In this document: one piece after another, positions 1 through 14,000 of the stretch
How the letters are laid out: each line of letters opens with the position of its first letter
How positions within the stretch are numbered: position 1 is the stretch's first letter
Assembly: GCF_040807025.1 (NCBI RefSeq)
Contig: NC_090981.1
Span: forward strand, 43,007,817-43,071,816
Reading direction: 5' to 3'
DNA length: 64,000 nt
From: Struthio camelus
Taxonomy: Eukaryota; Chordata; Aves; Struthioniformes; Struthionidae
Notes under the pieces: generated by a model
What the model was told of the DNA's origin: nothing
Seen by the model: only the letters and a program-made list of their open reading frames with translations
Database searches by the model: none
Program-made: the position numbers and the translations under genes

Positions 1-224
1 AATGAAAGGCATAGAATGAAATCTTGGTCTTACTGAAATCGGCGGGAGTTGATCAACAAGTTACAGATAGAGTTAACCTTCCTTCTAATAGTCCCTGAAA
101 CAGTCTAAATCCGTAGAGCACTAATTTGTTCTATTTAAAATAGAACATTCTAAAAACTCATTGGTTAAAGCTTTTGATACTTCCTTTGTAGAAGAAAATT
201 TCGTTTCTTACTTTTTGGTCTTAG
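1..224 (+). other. AGGF1: AGGF1 intron, 3' end
   Basis: Intronic DNA ending in the pyrimidine-rich acceptor tract at about 203-224 (TTTCTTACTTTTTGGTCTTAG). No other feature seen. Confidence 0.85.
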
Positions 225-371
225 GAAGCAGAAGATACTTCAGTCCCGGCGGGTTCGCTGGCAGAGAGCTTGAGAGCTGCTGCAGAAGCTGCTGTTTCAC
301 AAACTGGATTTATTTATGATGAAAATACAGGATTGTATTATGACCATAGCACTGGATTCTACTATAATTCG
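225..371 (+). CDS. AGGF1: AGGF1 exon: start of OCRE repeat
   Basis: 147 bases, 49 codons, phase 0 at both ends. It encodes the conserved helix [19 protein letters not shown] and the first tyrosine repeat, [18 protein letters not shown]. The donor is TCG|GTAAAA. Human has Asp where this has Asn before the final Ser. Confidence 0.96.
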
Positions 372-3300
372 GTAAAATCTTATTCAAAATCCGTAGCGTT
401 TTTCCTCTATTGCAGCAATTGAAATAATAAAAATTAATATGGATGGAGAAGTGAGATCCAAGCTGATTTTTATGATTTGAAGAATATCTTAATAAAGGCT
501 AGTAATAATGAAAGCTTCTTAATTAGAATGATTGAATTGTTTAGGTTGAACTAAAAATGTCAGGCTAAGAAATAAATGTAGACTTTCATCCAGTTCTTTG
601 ATGTCTCCTAGATTTTTAACTTGCTTAGCATTCTTGTAGAAAAATTAAGTAATATACTGCAGAAATTTAATAATAGAGAGCTTCTCTAATTCTTTCGAAA
701 TTAAGAGCTTGAGCTCAAAAGATGTGACTAATTTTCAACATGACAAATTGCTAAACCTGTGTCAGTAACTTCTCCACAGTGAACAATATGTTGAGAAAAT
801 AGAAGAAATAGATAATTTAGATCAGTGCTGTTGCCAAGTAGTTGCATGTTACAGGAAAGAAAATGTGTCTTTAAAGATAACGATTTCAGATATTCTGTAA
901 TGGTTAATTTCTGCAATACATTTTTCATAAGACAGAATTTGTTTTCTTTTTGTCCTATGGACTGTGTATGTGTATATATGAGTATACATATGTGTATGTA
1001 TGAGTATACATATACATGTATCTCTATAATTATATATAATTAAAGAGAGATCCATATACACGCATGCACTGTCACAAAACCTAGTGGAACTACTCTGCTG
1101 AAAAAGAAAAATTCTATTTTTGCAGTGCTACATACTTTTTTTTGTTGTTTTTTTAAGTTGTAAGTTATATATGTAGTGCTCCCAGAAGTCAGGTAGACTA
1201 AAAGTCTGACAATTTCACAAGGACTTTGAAGCATTACTTCTTAATCTCTGTCCCCTGTACTTGGTGTTTCAAAGGGAATGATCAGTCTACTCTGAATAGC
1301 CACAAGTTTTTGGGTCTAAACTTGATGTTAGTTGACCTCACTTGCATGGGAGACACCTGTGGCTCTAAGTATGCTCCTTAGTTGATCTAAGAAAATAGAA
1401 AGAATAGTTTTGCTTGCAAATATGTTTTTGTACTTTTTGTTGTTTATTTCTTAAAAGTCCTGAAAATGATATCAAAAGCAATGATATTACATGTGGTTAT
1501 AGTTAGGTATGTAAACGTTTGTGTGATTGGAGTTAAAGATTTCAGCTTATAATACAATTACACAAAAGAATAAAGTAAGTTTTCTTGTTCAGTGCCTGTT
1601 CTGAATTACAGGAAATATTCTTTAGTACCTCAGTTATTTTTTAGAACTTAGTGTGTGGTTAACTGTGTGTTTCATAAAACAATTTATTTATTTAGCATTG
1701 TTTTTATCAAATAATGATAGCATTGTGCTTTATTTTTCTTCTAAAGGAAAATCAACTGTATTATGATCCAGCAACCGGAATTTATTACTATTGTGATGTG
1801 GAAAGTGGCCGATATCAGTTTCATTCACGAGTGGATCTGCAGTCTTACCAGGCTTCTGGTACTCAGCATACCAAGGATAAAAAAGGGAAAAAGAAGAGAA
1901 AAGATCCAGAGTGGATTACCTCAAATGAGTATAAGGTAACTGTAGAACTGAAAGATATGAAATGCAGAACCTATTTTTTCATGATGCAAATTAAGCTTTA
2001 CTGGGATTTTTTGTTTTGGATTTCTTTTTTAAGTGGCTATATGTTTGTTTTCTGAAGGATTCAGATTTCTTTAAACTATATACAGTGGGCTGCTGAAAGG
2101 TAGTTGAAATCAAACCCTAACACAAGTGTTAAAATAATTTTCCCGTTAAATGGTTAAGGATAGAACTTTAGACTTGGACTGTTACTTTTTCAGTATTATT
2201 TTATTAAAATGCAGCTATATAGATCTTTATTTTGGCATGTTAATGAAACTAATAGGTAAACGCATTGGAGCGAATTATACTAGCATGTGAAGTTAAGTTT
2301 TAAATATAACTGGTTTTATGTCAGCAACTCAGTGTTACATTAATGTCTTTTTTTTTTTAATTTGTTTGTTGGATACAAAAACTTAGTGTTGTTTAAACAA
2401 CTTATTTGTGATTCTGTATTCCAAAGCTCATTCCATTGATGTTTTACTGTATCTTTTCCATCATTGGGATTGATGAAATGTGTATGAAGCTTTAATCCCT
2501 TTCATATTATGCTCTTCTATTGATATTTGATTTAAGATGTTTTGGTGTCTATAACGTGAGTTAACTGTACATCTTAACAAATAAATGCCCATTGTAATTA
2601 ACTTGTATTTTAAGTTATGAAAAACATAAAACCTCCTATCTGTCGTCTCCTGATCGCTAAGGAAAGCGTACCATATATTACATAATTAGCGAGTGCCATG
2701 AAAAATATTGCTCACTCCTAAACACCAGAATTTCTATTGTCTCACACGTATTAAGATTCAAGAAGCGTTTTCTTGGTGAACATTATTACCAGTGTTGAAT
2801 CAAATTCATCTGGTGCTCTTCTGCAAATCTGTTTTATTACTTAAGATGTAATTGAATGTATTGGTTTCTTTAGTTTGCGGTGCTCCTTAGCTTGCATTTC
2901 TATAGCTGGTGTGTTAACTATTGCATGATTTCACTATATGGGCCTCAGCCAAGCTGACTGGTTGAAATCTGAAATAATGAAGTTAGTGTACAGGTATTCT
3001 TACCTAATAGTTGCACATCAGCAGTGCAAAGTTCAAAAAATTTTTGTAGAGAGTTAGACCTTCTGGAAGGTTTGAAAAATGGAAACTTGTATATTAAAAG
3101 CTGGTGAAGGAAGGTTGTATGGACAGATGTAACTGTTCATTAAATCCATGAATCAGTTTGTGGCTGATATGGGAATTTCTGCTCTGAGATCACTTCAAGT
3201 GGGCCATTCCTTTTTGAAAGCTTGAGATGGATACTCGGTAACAACTGAGTATAACGATCCTTTAGAGCTGTGAGAGGGAACCTACAAAGCTGAAGCTAGG

Positions 3301-5042
3301 GGTTTTACCAGCATATGTGTTCTGTACCTAGTGGCTACTGGGTGCAAGTATTGAATTATTCTGCCACTCTCAAAAGGCATCGTAAATACAGAATTTAATT
3401 CATTTTCCGTCAGGCTACAAAATGGAGAAGTTGTATGAACAAGCCTTTGTCTTATGGTGCAAATAATAAACCATCTAAATTTAGTTCTGTGATGAACTGT
3501 TACATATTGATGTAAATCTAAAAGCATACTCAGAAAATTTCTGTGGCGTTGCTTTGACCTAGGAATTAATGTTGGATAGTTTTTTGGAATCCTGTCACCT
3601 TCCGCTTATATTGTCTGATAGTGCTGCAAATAGCTACTTGTCTTGAGCTCATTTTATACTGATAAAACATTCTTATGCAAATAGTCTTGCTAGCAAATTA
3701 GATCTTCCACGTGAAGTTTGCACTGTCACAAGGTAGGAGGTAAACATCCACTTTTTACGATGTGTTTTATTGATGGTGAATTGAGTACCTTGCTTTATCT
3801 GTGAATTAATTTGCTTGGCCAACAAGATAACAGGAAAAGCAATCAAAATAAATTTTATAGTGCATAGGTTTGTGCATCTGCAAACAGTCGGTGAATGGTG
3901 GTGTCATGGTAAGAAACAAGGCCTTCCTCAGTTTTGAGGAAGAAAAAATACAAAGTGAAATTTAAAACAATTACTCTCCACTTTAACGCTTGAAAAGAAT
4001 AGACGGCCTTTCTGTCAGTGCCCTTTTGTGTAAATGTACTGTTAGAAAAAACAGCACCTCTTTACTGTTGCATCTTACAATTGGGTGAAAACACCTTATT
4101 CTCAGCATTTTTATCATTAAGAAATGCACTGTTACTCTATTGTAACTTGTTTATTTAAAAAAGTTAAGATAGTGCCATAATGTGGAGGATTTTTCAGTTA
4201 CAAAACTGAAAAATTGTTAGTTGCGCAAAGCAGTTTATAATGTATGCTGTTTCTTGGCAATCATGTTGTTGTCCAGTTCTGTCTGGTATTGTTAAAGATG
4301 TTAATTAGTTCATACTAGTTATTGTATCATTTAAATATATCCAGAGGCAAAAGTGAAAAAGTTCTCTCTTTCAGTAGTATTTTATGGTTAAAGTATTATA
4401 TATTGAAATGTTTTTCTGTATACCTATGCCCAGCCTTCTCTTTTCCTTTCAGTCCCTCTTCCATGCATGACATAAGAAATATAAAGTTAAAATATAAGCA
4501 ATCCCTGAATATTGATTGATTCATTAAAGTTGGTACAATTATTTTGAAAATTAAGTATTTCATTTTTTTTTTCTCTCAATGGGTTACTTATTTTAAAGTG
4601 CCCTTTTAGCCTGAAAAGTGACTCCAAACAGTAGCTAATTTCTTGACCAAACTAAGTTTTATTCCTACCTACCTTTACTGGCTGTAGAAAAGGAAATAGA
4701 GTAGAGAATAGTCCAGAAAAATCTCGCATCATATCCTGCCAACAGGGGTGAATAAAGCAATACCAGAATCTAATTCTGGGACTATGTCAGAACCCACCTG
4801 AACCTTATTATTCCTGGATGATAGCTAGCAGGTTTATAAGAGTACATATCCTAAGTGGAGAAAGACTTAACTGAGCAATAGATACAGAACTTCAAGTACA
4901 TGAACACTTGTTAAACTGGTTTTCTTTCTCTTTCAGCTAAGTGTTTAAAAATAGACAAGTATTGACATATATTCAGTATTCAAGAGCTGTCAAATACAGA
5001 AAATAAGGAAATTCAGCAGCTGAGTGGAAGGAGTTTCACAAC

Positions 5043-5073
<31 letters not shown>

Positions 5074-8000
5074 GTATACAAAATACTGATATCTGTCCAG
5101 TTTTTACAAAAAAATCTGATTTTTAAATTACTTATTCTATTTATACCAAAGTTAATCACTTAATTTTTTTAATCTTAAAAAAAAAAACAAACAGTAATGG
5201 TCCAATCTCTGTTATCTTATGTTTCTGATGAGCTAGGTTCTTTATTTTATTTATTTATTTTTATTGCAATTTAGTTTACAGCTGTTGTGAAGAATTTTGT
5301 GTGCTTAGCTATTTTACATATACTATCTCTTTTAATAGTAGCATGTTGGGATACATAATGCTACAGAAATAGCAAATGTTTTCCCCAGAAATAAATCAAC
5401 TTTTGAAAAGGCAATATAAATCTGAGAATCCTAAAAGTAAAACAATCTGTTGAAGTAGTATTGTATTTTTAATGAGATGAATTACCAAACAAGAAAGAAT
5501 TAGGGAACTTCTGCCAGAGTCAATGTACTTTTAACTGCAAAAACAATGGAGGGGAAATCGCATATGGTATATCCTAAAGAATTTTCCTGACTTAGAAAAG
5601 AGCTTTCCTTAAAGAGAGATTCTTTTCAATTGCCAAAATTTTGTGTTACAAATAGCTTTATTTTGAATTGCGAAGCGAAGCATGCTGCCTACGTGCTTGT
5701 TTTAAATAGAAAATCAGAGTTTGTATTTGTCAGAATGTAAAATTAGGTAGCCTACATTCAGCTCACTTAAAGGCAACCAGTTGGATGCTTCAGAATTTTT
5801 AGTCCTGTTCCAATTTCTTTTTGCAGTGGTAGGTCAGAAATTTTTGAAGGGAATTATCAGCTGCAAGGGGAAAACCTTTAAATATGTTAACTTGGAAAAG
5901 TTAAGAAAAAAAGGAGGGGGGTGGGGACTTTGAAAAAAAAAATGGCCACACAACATTGCATAAATAGTAATACAAGCCCTGGGCTAATAACTAGATTCAG
6001 GGTTTTCATGCAGGTTGAAGAAAAGTCTATGTGCAAGGGTGCTGATTATTTTTCTCTAATTGCATGAATGGGACCTTAGAAATATACAGCAAAATTGATA
6101 TATGGGACCTTAGAAATATACAGCAAAATTGATATATGGGACCTTTAGAAATATACAGCAAAATTATTATGTCAAAGCCTACTGGCTACCTCCAATGACT
6201 TTTTTATAAATGATTTTTACAAGTCTATGTGCACAGTTTAATTTTTAAAATATTGTCTAATAAACTTTGTCCCGATGTTGCTGCTGGAAATTCACTTCTG
6301 CTGTCATCTTTTCCTTATAGATGCATCCTAGGTACTTCTCTAAGAGAGACTAGGCTTTTGTAGTAGTATTTCCCATGGAACTCTTGAAGCAGTGATTTTT
6401 TTTTTTTAATTACAATTATTTTTAATCATGTGTAGTTTACTTTTTGCTGATATTCATCCCATCTTTAGGTACGTCAGTTGACAGAAACCATGGCTAATCT
6501 GAAGATTTCTTCTTTTGGATTGGCAGCTTCTGGTGAAGGTAGAGTTGAGACACCAAACACATTAGTCTGTGGATGTTTACCTTTAACCTTGATATATTTA
6601 TTAAAAAAAAAAAATAGTACCTGGTAGTTAATGTTTGGATACCTATTTGCATAGAAGAGTTACTAAACTTTTTGCTCATTTTTGGTTGAAATCAGTTCAT
6701 CTTAGAAGTAACTTCAGATATATTTGAAATATTGTATAAGTAAAACATCTGAAGAAAACTTTGATGTCACTCTGTAATACTTGGGAAAAGACATTTAGCT
6801 CACTGTAGTAATAACAAGTGTTTTTAACTAATCACTTTACGCATTCCTTAGGTAAGGCAAATTTGTGTTTTTTGTATTTCAGTACTGCCTGTCAGTTGAT
6901 AAAATGGCTTCCTTATGATATGGGAAGAGGAGTTCTACTCTACTACAGCTTTTAATTGGTTTTTTTGCATTGGAAATTCCAGTATTGTGTAGGCTGGAAG
7001 ATAGTAACTGGAGTGCTTGTAAAATGGTGCTATCAAACAAGTGAAAGAGTCATTTTAAACGCTTAGAAAGTGTTTCTTTAGTAAAATACTTACTTTCAGA
7101 TTAACATTTCAAATTGAGAAATCCAGTGTTAAAGACTTAACATTCAACCCTTTCAATTACTGTTAAGTACCCATGTTATATTCAGTTAAATCATCTGCTT
7201 GAACTTCCAGCAAAAGCAAGAAGCAACAGACGACTGTTTCTGAAGAGCTGCTTATATATTGGTTTTGTGTAAATTCAATTGAGCTAGAAAACAACATAGT
7301 TGGATTTGGGAATATAGTTGAATTTTCAACAATATAGCTGAATATAGTGCATTTTCTAGAACTGAGCCAATGGTGCTGATAATTTTAAAGTTCTAGTGTA
7401 GCCATGCTGAAGGGTTGCATGAAAATAGATGTAGATCAGGCATAATACGGAAAAATATGAAGGAGTTCTGGAAGAGAAAATGTTTGGGTTTTGCTCTGTC
7501 ACAAAAAAGCAAGAAGTTAATTAAATGCAAAATATTTTAAGCATTCTTATAGACATGAATAATAACTGAAATGTTCTAATGTAAGTAGGCCAATACGCAC
7601 TTCAGAAGGTCTTTGTAGGAGTACTTCGTGACCTATTCTTTATAAAGCAAAACCATCAATCCCTGTCATATGAAAATGATTTGTAATTCTGAAAAGATCC
7701 CGACTTTATGGGATACATAAAAATGACATGCTGGTCACGAACCTTTTCACAGAATCATAAAATAATATAGGCTGGAAGGGACCTCTGGACAGTCATCTAG
7801 GCCAGCCCTCTTGCTCAAAGCAGGGGTGACTAGAGCAAGCTAGTCAGGACATTGTCCAGTCAGGTTTTGAGTATATCTGAGGATGGAAACTCCACAGCCT
7901 CTCTGGGCAACCTGTTCCAAAGTTTGACCACCCTCACAGTAAAGTGTTTTCTTGTGTTCAAGTGGAATTTCCTGTGTTTCTGTTTGTGCCCATTGCCTCT

Positions 8001-11000
8001 CATCTTGTCGCTGCGCACCACTGAGAAGAGTCTGGTCCCGTCCTCTTTGCACCCTCCCCTCAGATATTAAACATACTGATAAGACACTACCACCCCACCA
8101 GAGCCTTCTCTTCTCGTGGCTAAACAGTCCCAGCAGTCTGGGCCTCTCCTCCTTGTATGAGAAATGATCCAGTCTCTTAATCATCTTTATAGCCTTTTGC
8201 TGGACTCACTCCAGTAAATCCATATCTCTCTTGAAGAACCGGACACAGCACTCCAGGTGAGGCCTCATCAGGGCTGAGTAGAGGGGAAGGATCACCTTCC
8301 TTGACCTGCTGGCAGCACTCTCCCTAACATAACGCAGGATGCTGTTGGCCACCTTTGCCGCAAGGCCATGTTGCTGGCACATGTTCAACTTGTCAACCAG
8401 GACCCCAGGGCTTTTTCTGCCAAACTGCTCTCCAGCCAACTGGCCCCCAGCCCATAATGGTATATGAGGTGATTCCTCCCCAGATTTTAATTGCATCTTT
8501 GGCTCTGTCTCTGCCAGGAACGTAGAACAGTAAATTGACTCCATCCTGCAGTTAAGAAATAGTTTATTGTGGAACAGGTTCATCTCACTGCTCAACTTAT
8601 ATTTTGTTAGCAAAAAGCCAGAGATGGTGTGGTGATACCCAGCAGAAACAAAATTATCCAAAGTTGAATCAGCCAGAGATTGTTCTGTCCAACATTAGGC
8701 CATTGGGATAGACCTACTGACTATTTAGACATATTGAGCAAAACAGCATACAAATAAAAGTATCTGCCTAGTTTCATGGTGTAGTAAGAACATGGCTGTT
8801 AGGAGCACGGGCTTGCATTGTTTTTGTGATGTGTCGTGAGCTTGGGAAGAAGACTTAAACGTCCTCCCACTGAAAAAGCAAATGTATTGCTGTTATTTCT
8901 TGGATCATTCAGGGTTATATTCACTGCATATTTTGTTTACTGCTGGTTCCTTTTTCTAAGCAGTGGCAGTCCAGAGGGAAGTTATTAGATGCTGTTTCCT
9001 TAGGTAGACTTGCACGCATGCTACAAAAGTTTAACAATAGTACTACAGGTCATATACGAAAAAAAGCTTTTTCAGCACAAGTAAAGACACCCTCAAATGC
9101 TTTGAGCATACATTTAGCATCCCCAGGCTTAGCATTTAGAGAGCTTCAAGGTGTGCATTTTATTAGAGGTCTGTGAAAGTGTAAAGGGCTCAAAATCCGT
9201 ATTCTTTGGGGAAAATAATACTAAAATCCTCAAAATCTTGTACAAGGATTTCTAAACGTATTTGTTGTATCTAGAATATTTCAGAAGCTTACCTAAAAGG
9301 ATAAAGATAATAATAACTTTTCCCCCAAAACAACTTTGTTTTTGAGCTTCTGAACTTGCAAAGGAGTCTCTTATTGTAAATCCTTGCCAGAAACAAGTTT
9401 CCGTGCTTGACTTCAGCAGAGCAAAGCATATTGGTGCTTTGTGGCATCAAGGCTAAGCTGGTGGATTCAAGGAATCTGTATCTTGCTGATTTGAGTGTTT
9501 AAACAGGAGCTGTTTTATGCAGCTGTTTAGCTAATTAATCATGTGTGTTTCACTTAGGACAGTATTGTTCACTGAAATTAAGTTTGTTCTAGTTGACCTC
9601 AATAGGAGAAATAGTGGACCCAGAATTGTAATAACTCTGACATTGTTCATATTGTTTTGAATATAGCTGTCTATGCTTACTGTAACACCTTCAGTAAGTT
9701 TTTTGTGCCCTAATTAAATGGGCAAATAGTCATTACCTCTTGTGCTGACTTACTATTTTTCTTTTACACAGATGTACTGAGTCATTTTGACATGTTTGCT
9801 TGAGGTGTGTAAGGTTACAGTTTCTTCAGAAGACGGGGAATGTGAAGATTATATAAACACTTAATGACAGAACTACTTCGTTTATTTGCTTTCTTAAGAG
9901 TTGGTTGTACTAAAAATCCAGAAACTGCTGAGAACAGGTTTAATGGTCGTATTGGCAGAATGATGTCTGGAGTCTCTGATCCATTTACAAGAACGCTTTT
10001 TAAAATTGCTGCTTTCATCCCAGAACAAGAGTATTGCCTATTTTTTAGTAGCCAGGCTTTGAAAAAGTTGGCGCCTTCTTATTTTGTAACTGAAAATATT
10101 TGAAATATTGCTAAAAATCAGTATCACCTCATCCACTGTGGAGAAAACTGAGTGATTGGAGTGTTACGCTTGGGTGTCAGTCATCTGCTGTTTTGCCACA
10201 GTCATGTGGTTTGAGCCAGACCGCTTAGATTCTCTGGCTTCAGACTGGAATCAACACCTCTGTAGCTCACAGTATCACAGGGAAAAATTCATGCATAAAT
10301 TGTAGAGTGCCTTGGTATGACGGGTATGGACCTGATTTTCATACCAAATAATAGATACAGACAAAAATACACTGGAAAAGATCACTGCTAAAAGCTATAA
10401 TCTGGTTTTTCAGAAAGGCTTCTAGTGCAGTATTATTTATCTGAAATGAATGAACTGTGCAGTCTTACTTTTGGCCAGATTACTACATCACTCACTTAAA
10501 ATAAAAACACAGGCTGTAGCCTTGTGTTCCTACCCATTCCTAGTTACTTCCTAGTTACAATACTTGTAAAGTTCAGGGAGGAGGGCTACTGAGGGCAGAG
10601 AAACCCTGAACAAACCTGAGTGACACAGGTTGATAGTTCTTCAGTCAAAGCAGCCTGAGGCCTTTCAGTATTTGCTGATTGTTAATGAGAATCTGCTGTC
10701 CTGTCAAAGCATTTCAGAAGTACAGTGTAAGGCACCATGACTACAGAGCTGGGAGGCATTTTTGTGTTTGTCTTACAGCTGTGGCACTGATAAGTTTTTA
10801 CAGCTTTAATCAAATTCACCTTTTATACTGGTAAAACAAGAATGCTTTGATAATGTCCACAGGCTTGATATTCACATTAAGTCATGTATCTTAAATTGTA
10901 AAATGTTCTGTGCTTAATTGAAAAAAAAATCAGGGATGCTTTTAGCTTTATCTGTTGTTTATTATTTATTGACAATTCAGGACAATTGAATGTATTAATT

Positions 11001-14000
11001 CTGAATTCAAGATGGCAAATAATAACATTTGAGGATTTTTTAAAACTTTAAAAGTCATTTCATTCCTCCTTTTTAAGAAGATCATCAGAGTTAGTCAATT
11101 GAGAACTACATTTTCAAAGTATTCTGGCAAAATTGACTTAAATCTTTGTGAAGAGATTTTTTTTTCAGTTCAAGGAATCTTGATCTCTCCCCCCACCCTT
11201 AATGCAATCAAGTGGTGATGGAAGAACCTACGATAAACCAATTTGTGTGGTGTGCAGTGGAGAAAATATCTCAGTGAATGGCTTGTTAAAGTTACAGTTT
11301 TGAAAAGAGGAAGAGTAGGTCATTAGACAAGCATTGGTGGGCATTCCAGGTGTTTGGGACCATTATGGAAAAAATAAGAAGACAAACAGGAGGAAGATAT
11401 GATGAAGATCAACTAAAGATGTTTAAAATGAGTCACAAGAACTAAGTAAGAGAGGGACAAAAGTAGGAATCAAAAGCAAAACTGGAAATATTCAAGATGG
11501 TGTTGTACAAGTTTGAAAGTGAGGACAAGGATTTTGAAGTTTTGTGTGAGAAGAGGAGTGCAGGCACGCTTTCCCAAATAGAAGATGATCTTAGACATGC
11601 CTAATAGGATGTGGAAAAGGTTTCTACTGAAATGTGTCCGTTGTCTGCATGCCCTAAACTTTCTTGAATTTTGAAGTCATTTCCTAACTGTTCCTAGTGA
11701 AAATAATTGCTAGTGAAAATTTTAATTTCAGCCTGGTAGAGTTTAGAATAACACAGTCTGTAAAGAGTGTAACTTTCCTCAAGTTTGATTTCTATAAATC
11801 TTCTCCAGGATTTGGACACAGAAGAGCAGAAATCTGCTAACAATCTGAATTGCTTTGCCACTACTGAGCAAGTAAGTTCTACTGAAGAAGAAGAATCTCC
11901 AAGTGTGAGAAAGAAGACTAAAATGGACACAAACATGCGAAACAGTCTAACAGCCAAAGATTCGGTTTCTACAGACAATATAAATTCACATTTTGGCAAA
12001 AGTACCCCAGATACTGCAGCATGTACAGATGACAGTAGAACCATAGATACAGAAAGTGAGCCAGAAGAAGGTGAAATTACTGATTCTGAGTGCGAAGAGT
12101 ATAGCAGTGAGGATGAAGTGACAAGTGAAGAAACTGCTGATTCAGAAGTCTCAGAAAATGAAGGTGAATTATTGTGGCTTTTATGTACAATATTACTGTA
12201 TTTTTCCAGGAGCCCATTAACAAGAAAATAAATTGGATATTTAAAAGTAAAATAAATGTCTGACTTGAGATATTCTGGGTTAAGAACTGCTGTATATATA
12301 TTACCAATGTTTGCTTTCATTCTCTCTCCTTTTGCTGTAGTCAGAACTAAGCAGTAATGGTTTTTTTTGAAGCTGTTACAGGTACGTCTCCCATGCTTAC
12401 GTAGAAACTGAGGTGACGGAATAAGGTTTGTTCGGATTAGTGACTGGAGAAGTGAAAGCGTATTGCTAAAATAGAGATGCTAGTACGGTCCTCACAGTAA
12501 TTCTGTGGATTAACTCTTCAATTAATGTATAGTATTTATAATGCTATTGATAAACGCTCATGTATAATTCATTGTAAGAGTGAAATTCACTGTGGTGAAA
12601 AGATGAATGTGAAGTACTCTGTACTACCCCAAATCCTATTTTCTGTATGTTTCAATGCCAGCGTGTAGGAAGTGAGCATAGAAAGGAAACCTGTATACTT
12701 CTTTTGTATCAAAGAAAGTGTTATCTTAAGTCCTCAAGACCTTCTCAAGAATTGATAGTCTCACAAAAAGATTGACCTGTGGAAAAGGGACCGTGCATAT
12801 GCGAAGGATATTCCAGATCACAGTACGAAATGCAAGCTGTAGAAGTCTTTACTGCAGCCTGTTTCCTGGTCATAGTTAACAGTTGCGGTTTCTTTCTTTT
12901 CCTTTTATTACTTCACGTACTCAACTATTCAGACTCTGACTGATTCTGATTAATACCATTCAAAATGTGCTTGCTACATTTTTAAGCTTTTTTTCTAAGC
13001 TTTTAGATTAATTTTTCTTCTTTCACTATTTTCTAATTATCAGCTCTGCAACAGTGCTGGAGTAACAGGAACTGGACACAGTTTCTCTCCTTCTAATATG
13101 TTGTGAGCTAGTCTCTTCCCAACTTGCCCTATCTGTTCCTAGATCAGATCACTGGAGACTGCTTCTACCAATGCCCATCCAGGAACAAAATTCATACAGC
13201 TATTAAAATGCAATTAACACCTACTGAGGCAGAGAGTATATGCATCTGTAATCTCATCTATTCTCGCTTATCTGTATTGGTGCTCAGTCAACATTGTCAG
13301 CCAATCATGGCCAACATTTGCCATGGAAATAATGAGCTAGAAAGGCTATAAAGCTAAAGGTTTACATACATTGGGATTATAATTTGGTGAACAAAAAGGT
13401 GCTGTCGGTGGTCAGAGTAAAATTGTATTGTACCAGGCAGTATCCCTAATTAGTTCTAACTAATGGGCCATAACTTTATGATATAGTAGTTAATTCTGTG
13501 AATTTATTTATATTTTATTGCTGTAAATACACATTTGTGTGTGCGTAAATCAGAACTAGGAAAACCTTTCTAACTGCTAACAGTATGGAAACGGAAAGTC
13601 TTTGAAACAGTAGTTACATCAAAGTTTTCTCTCAGATGTGCTTATGTTTCCCTTTGTGAAAGATTTTGCTAGATTATTTCCACTAATTGTGATTCAAGTT
13701 TTTTGGCCGAATGTATACCAATTGTTTGAAAAATATGGACTATAGGAGTAAAACTGTGACCTGTTGGTAGTAATGGGTTTTTTTCATTATTTATTTATTT
13801 ATTGTTACTGTAGATGAAGAAAAGATTTGGCCTCCTTGTATCAGAGTAATTGTAATAAGATCACCAGTACTACAGACTGGATCACTTTATATTATCACAG
13901 CTGTGAAACCTGCTACAATTGGAAGGTAAGATATATATGTGTGTGTGTGTATATATATAATATATATATGTAATAAATTCCACTCAGTTTTAAGTTATCC

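Larger units (their letters stand above)
1936..11808 (+). other. AGGF1: Large AGGF1 intron (9.9 kb)
   Basis: The largest AGGF1 intron in the window. It contains a (TA)n run, a 34-base tandem repeat, a possible cryptic exon and a CR1 fragment, each listed separately. The remainder is AT-rich unique-looking DNA with A/T homopolymers and no supportable gene. Confidence 0.85.

Noticed and set aside
8206-8661. 151-codon minus-strand frame
   Set aside because: It is CR1 reverse transcriptase remnant joined to unrelated flanking sequence, not a gene.
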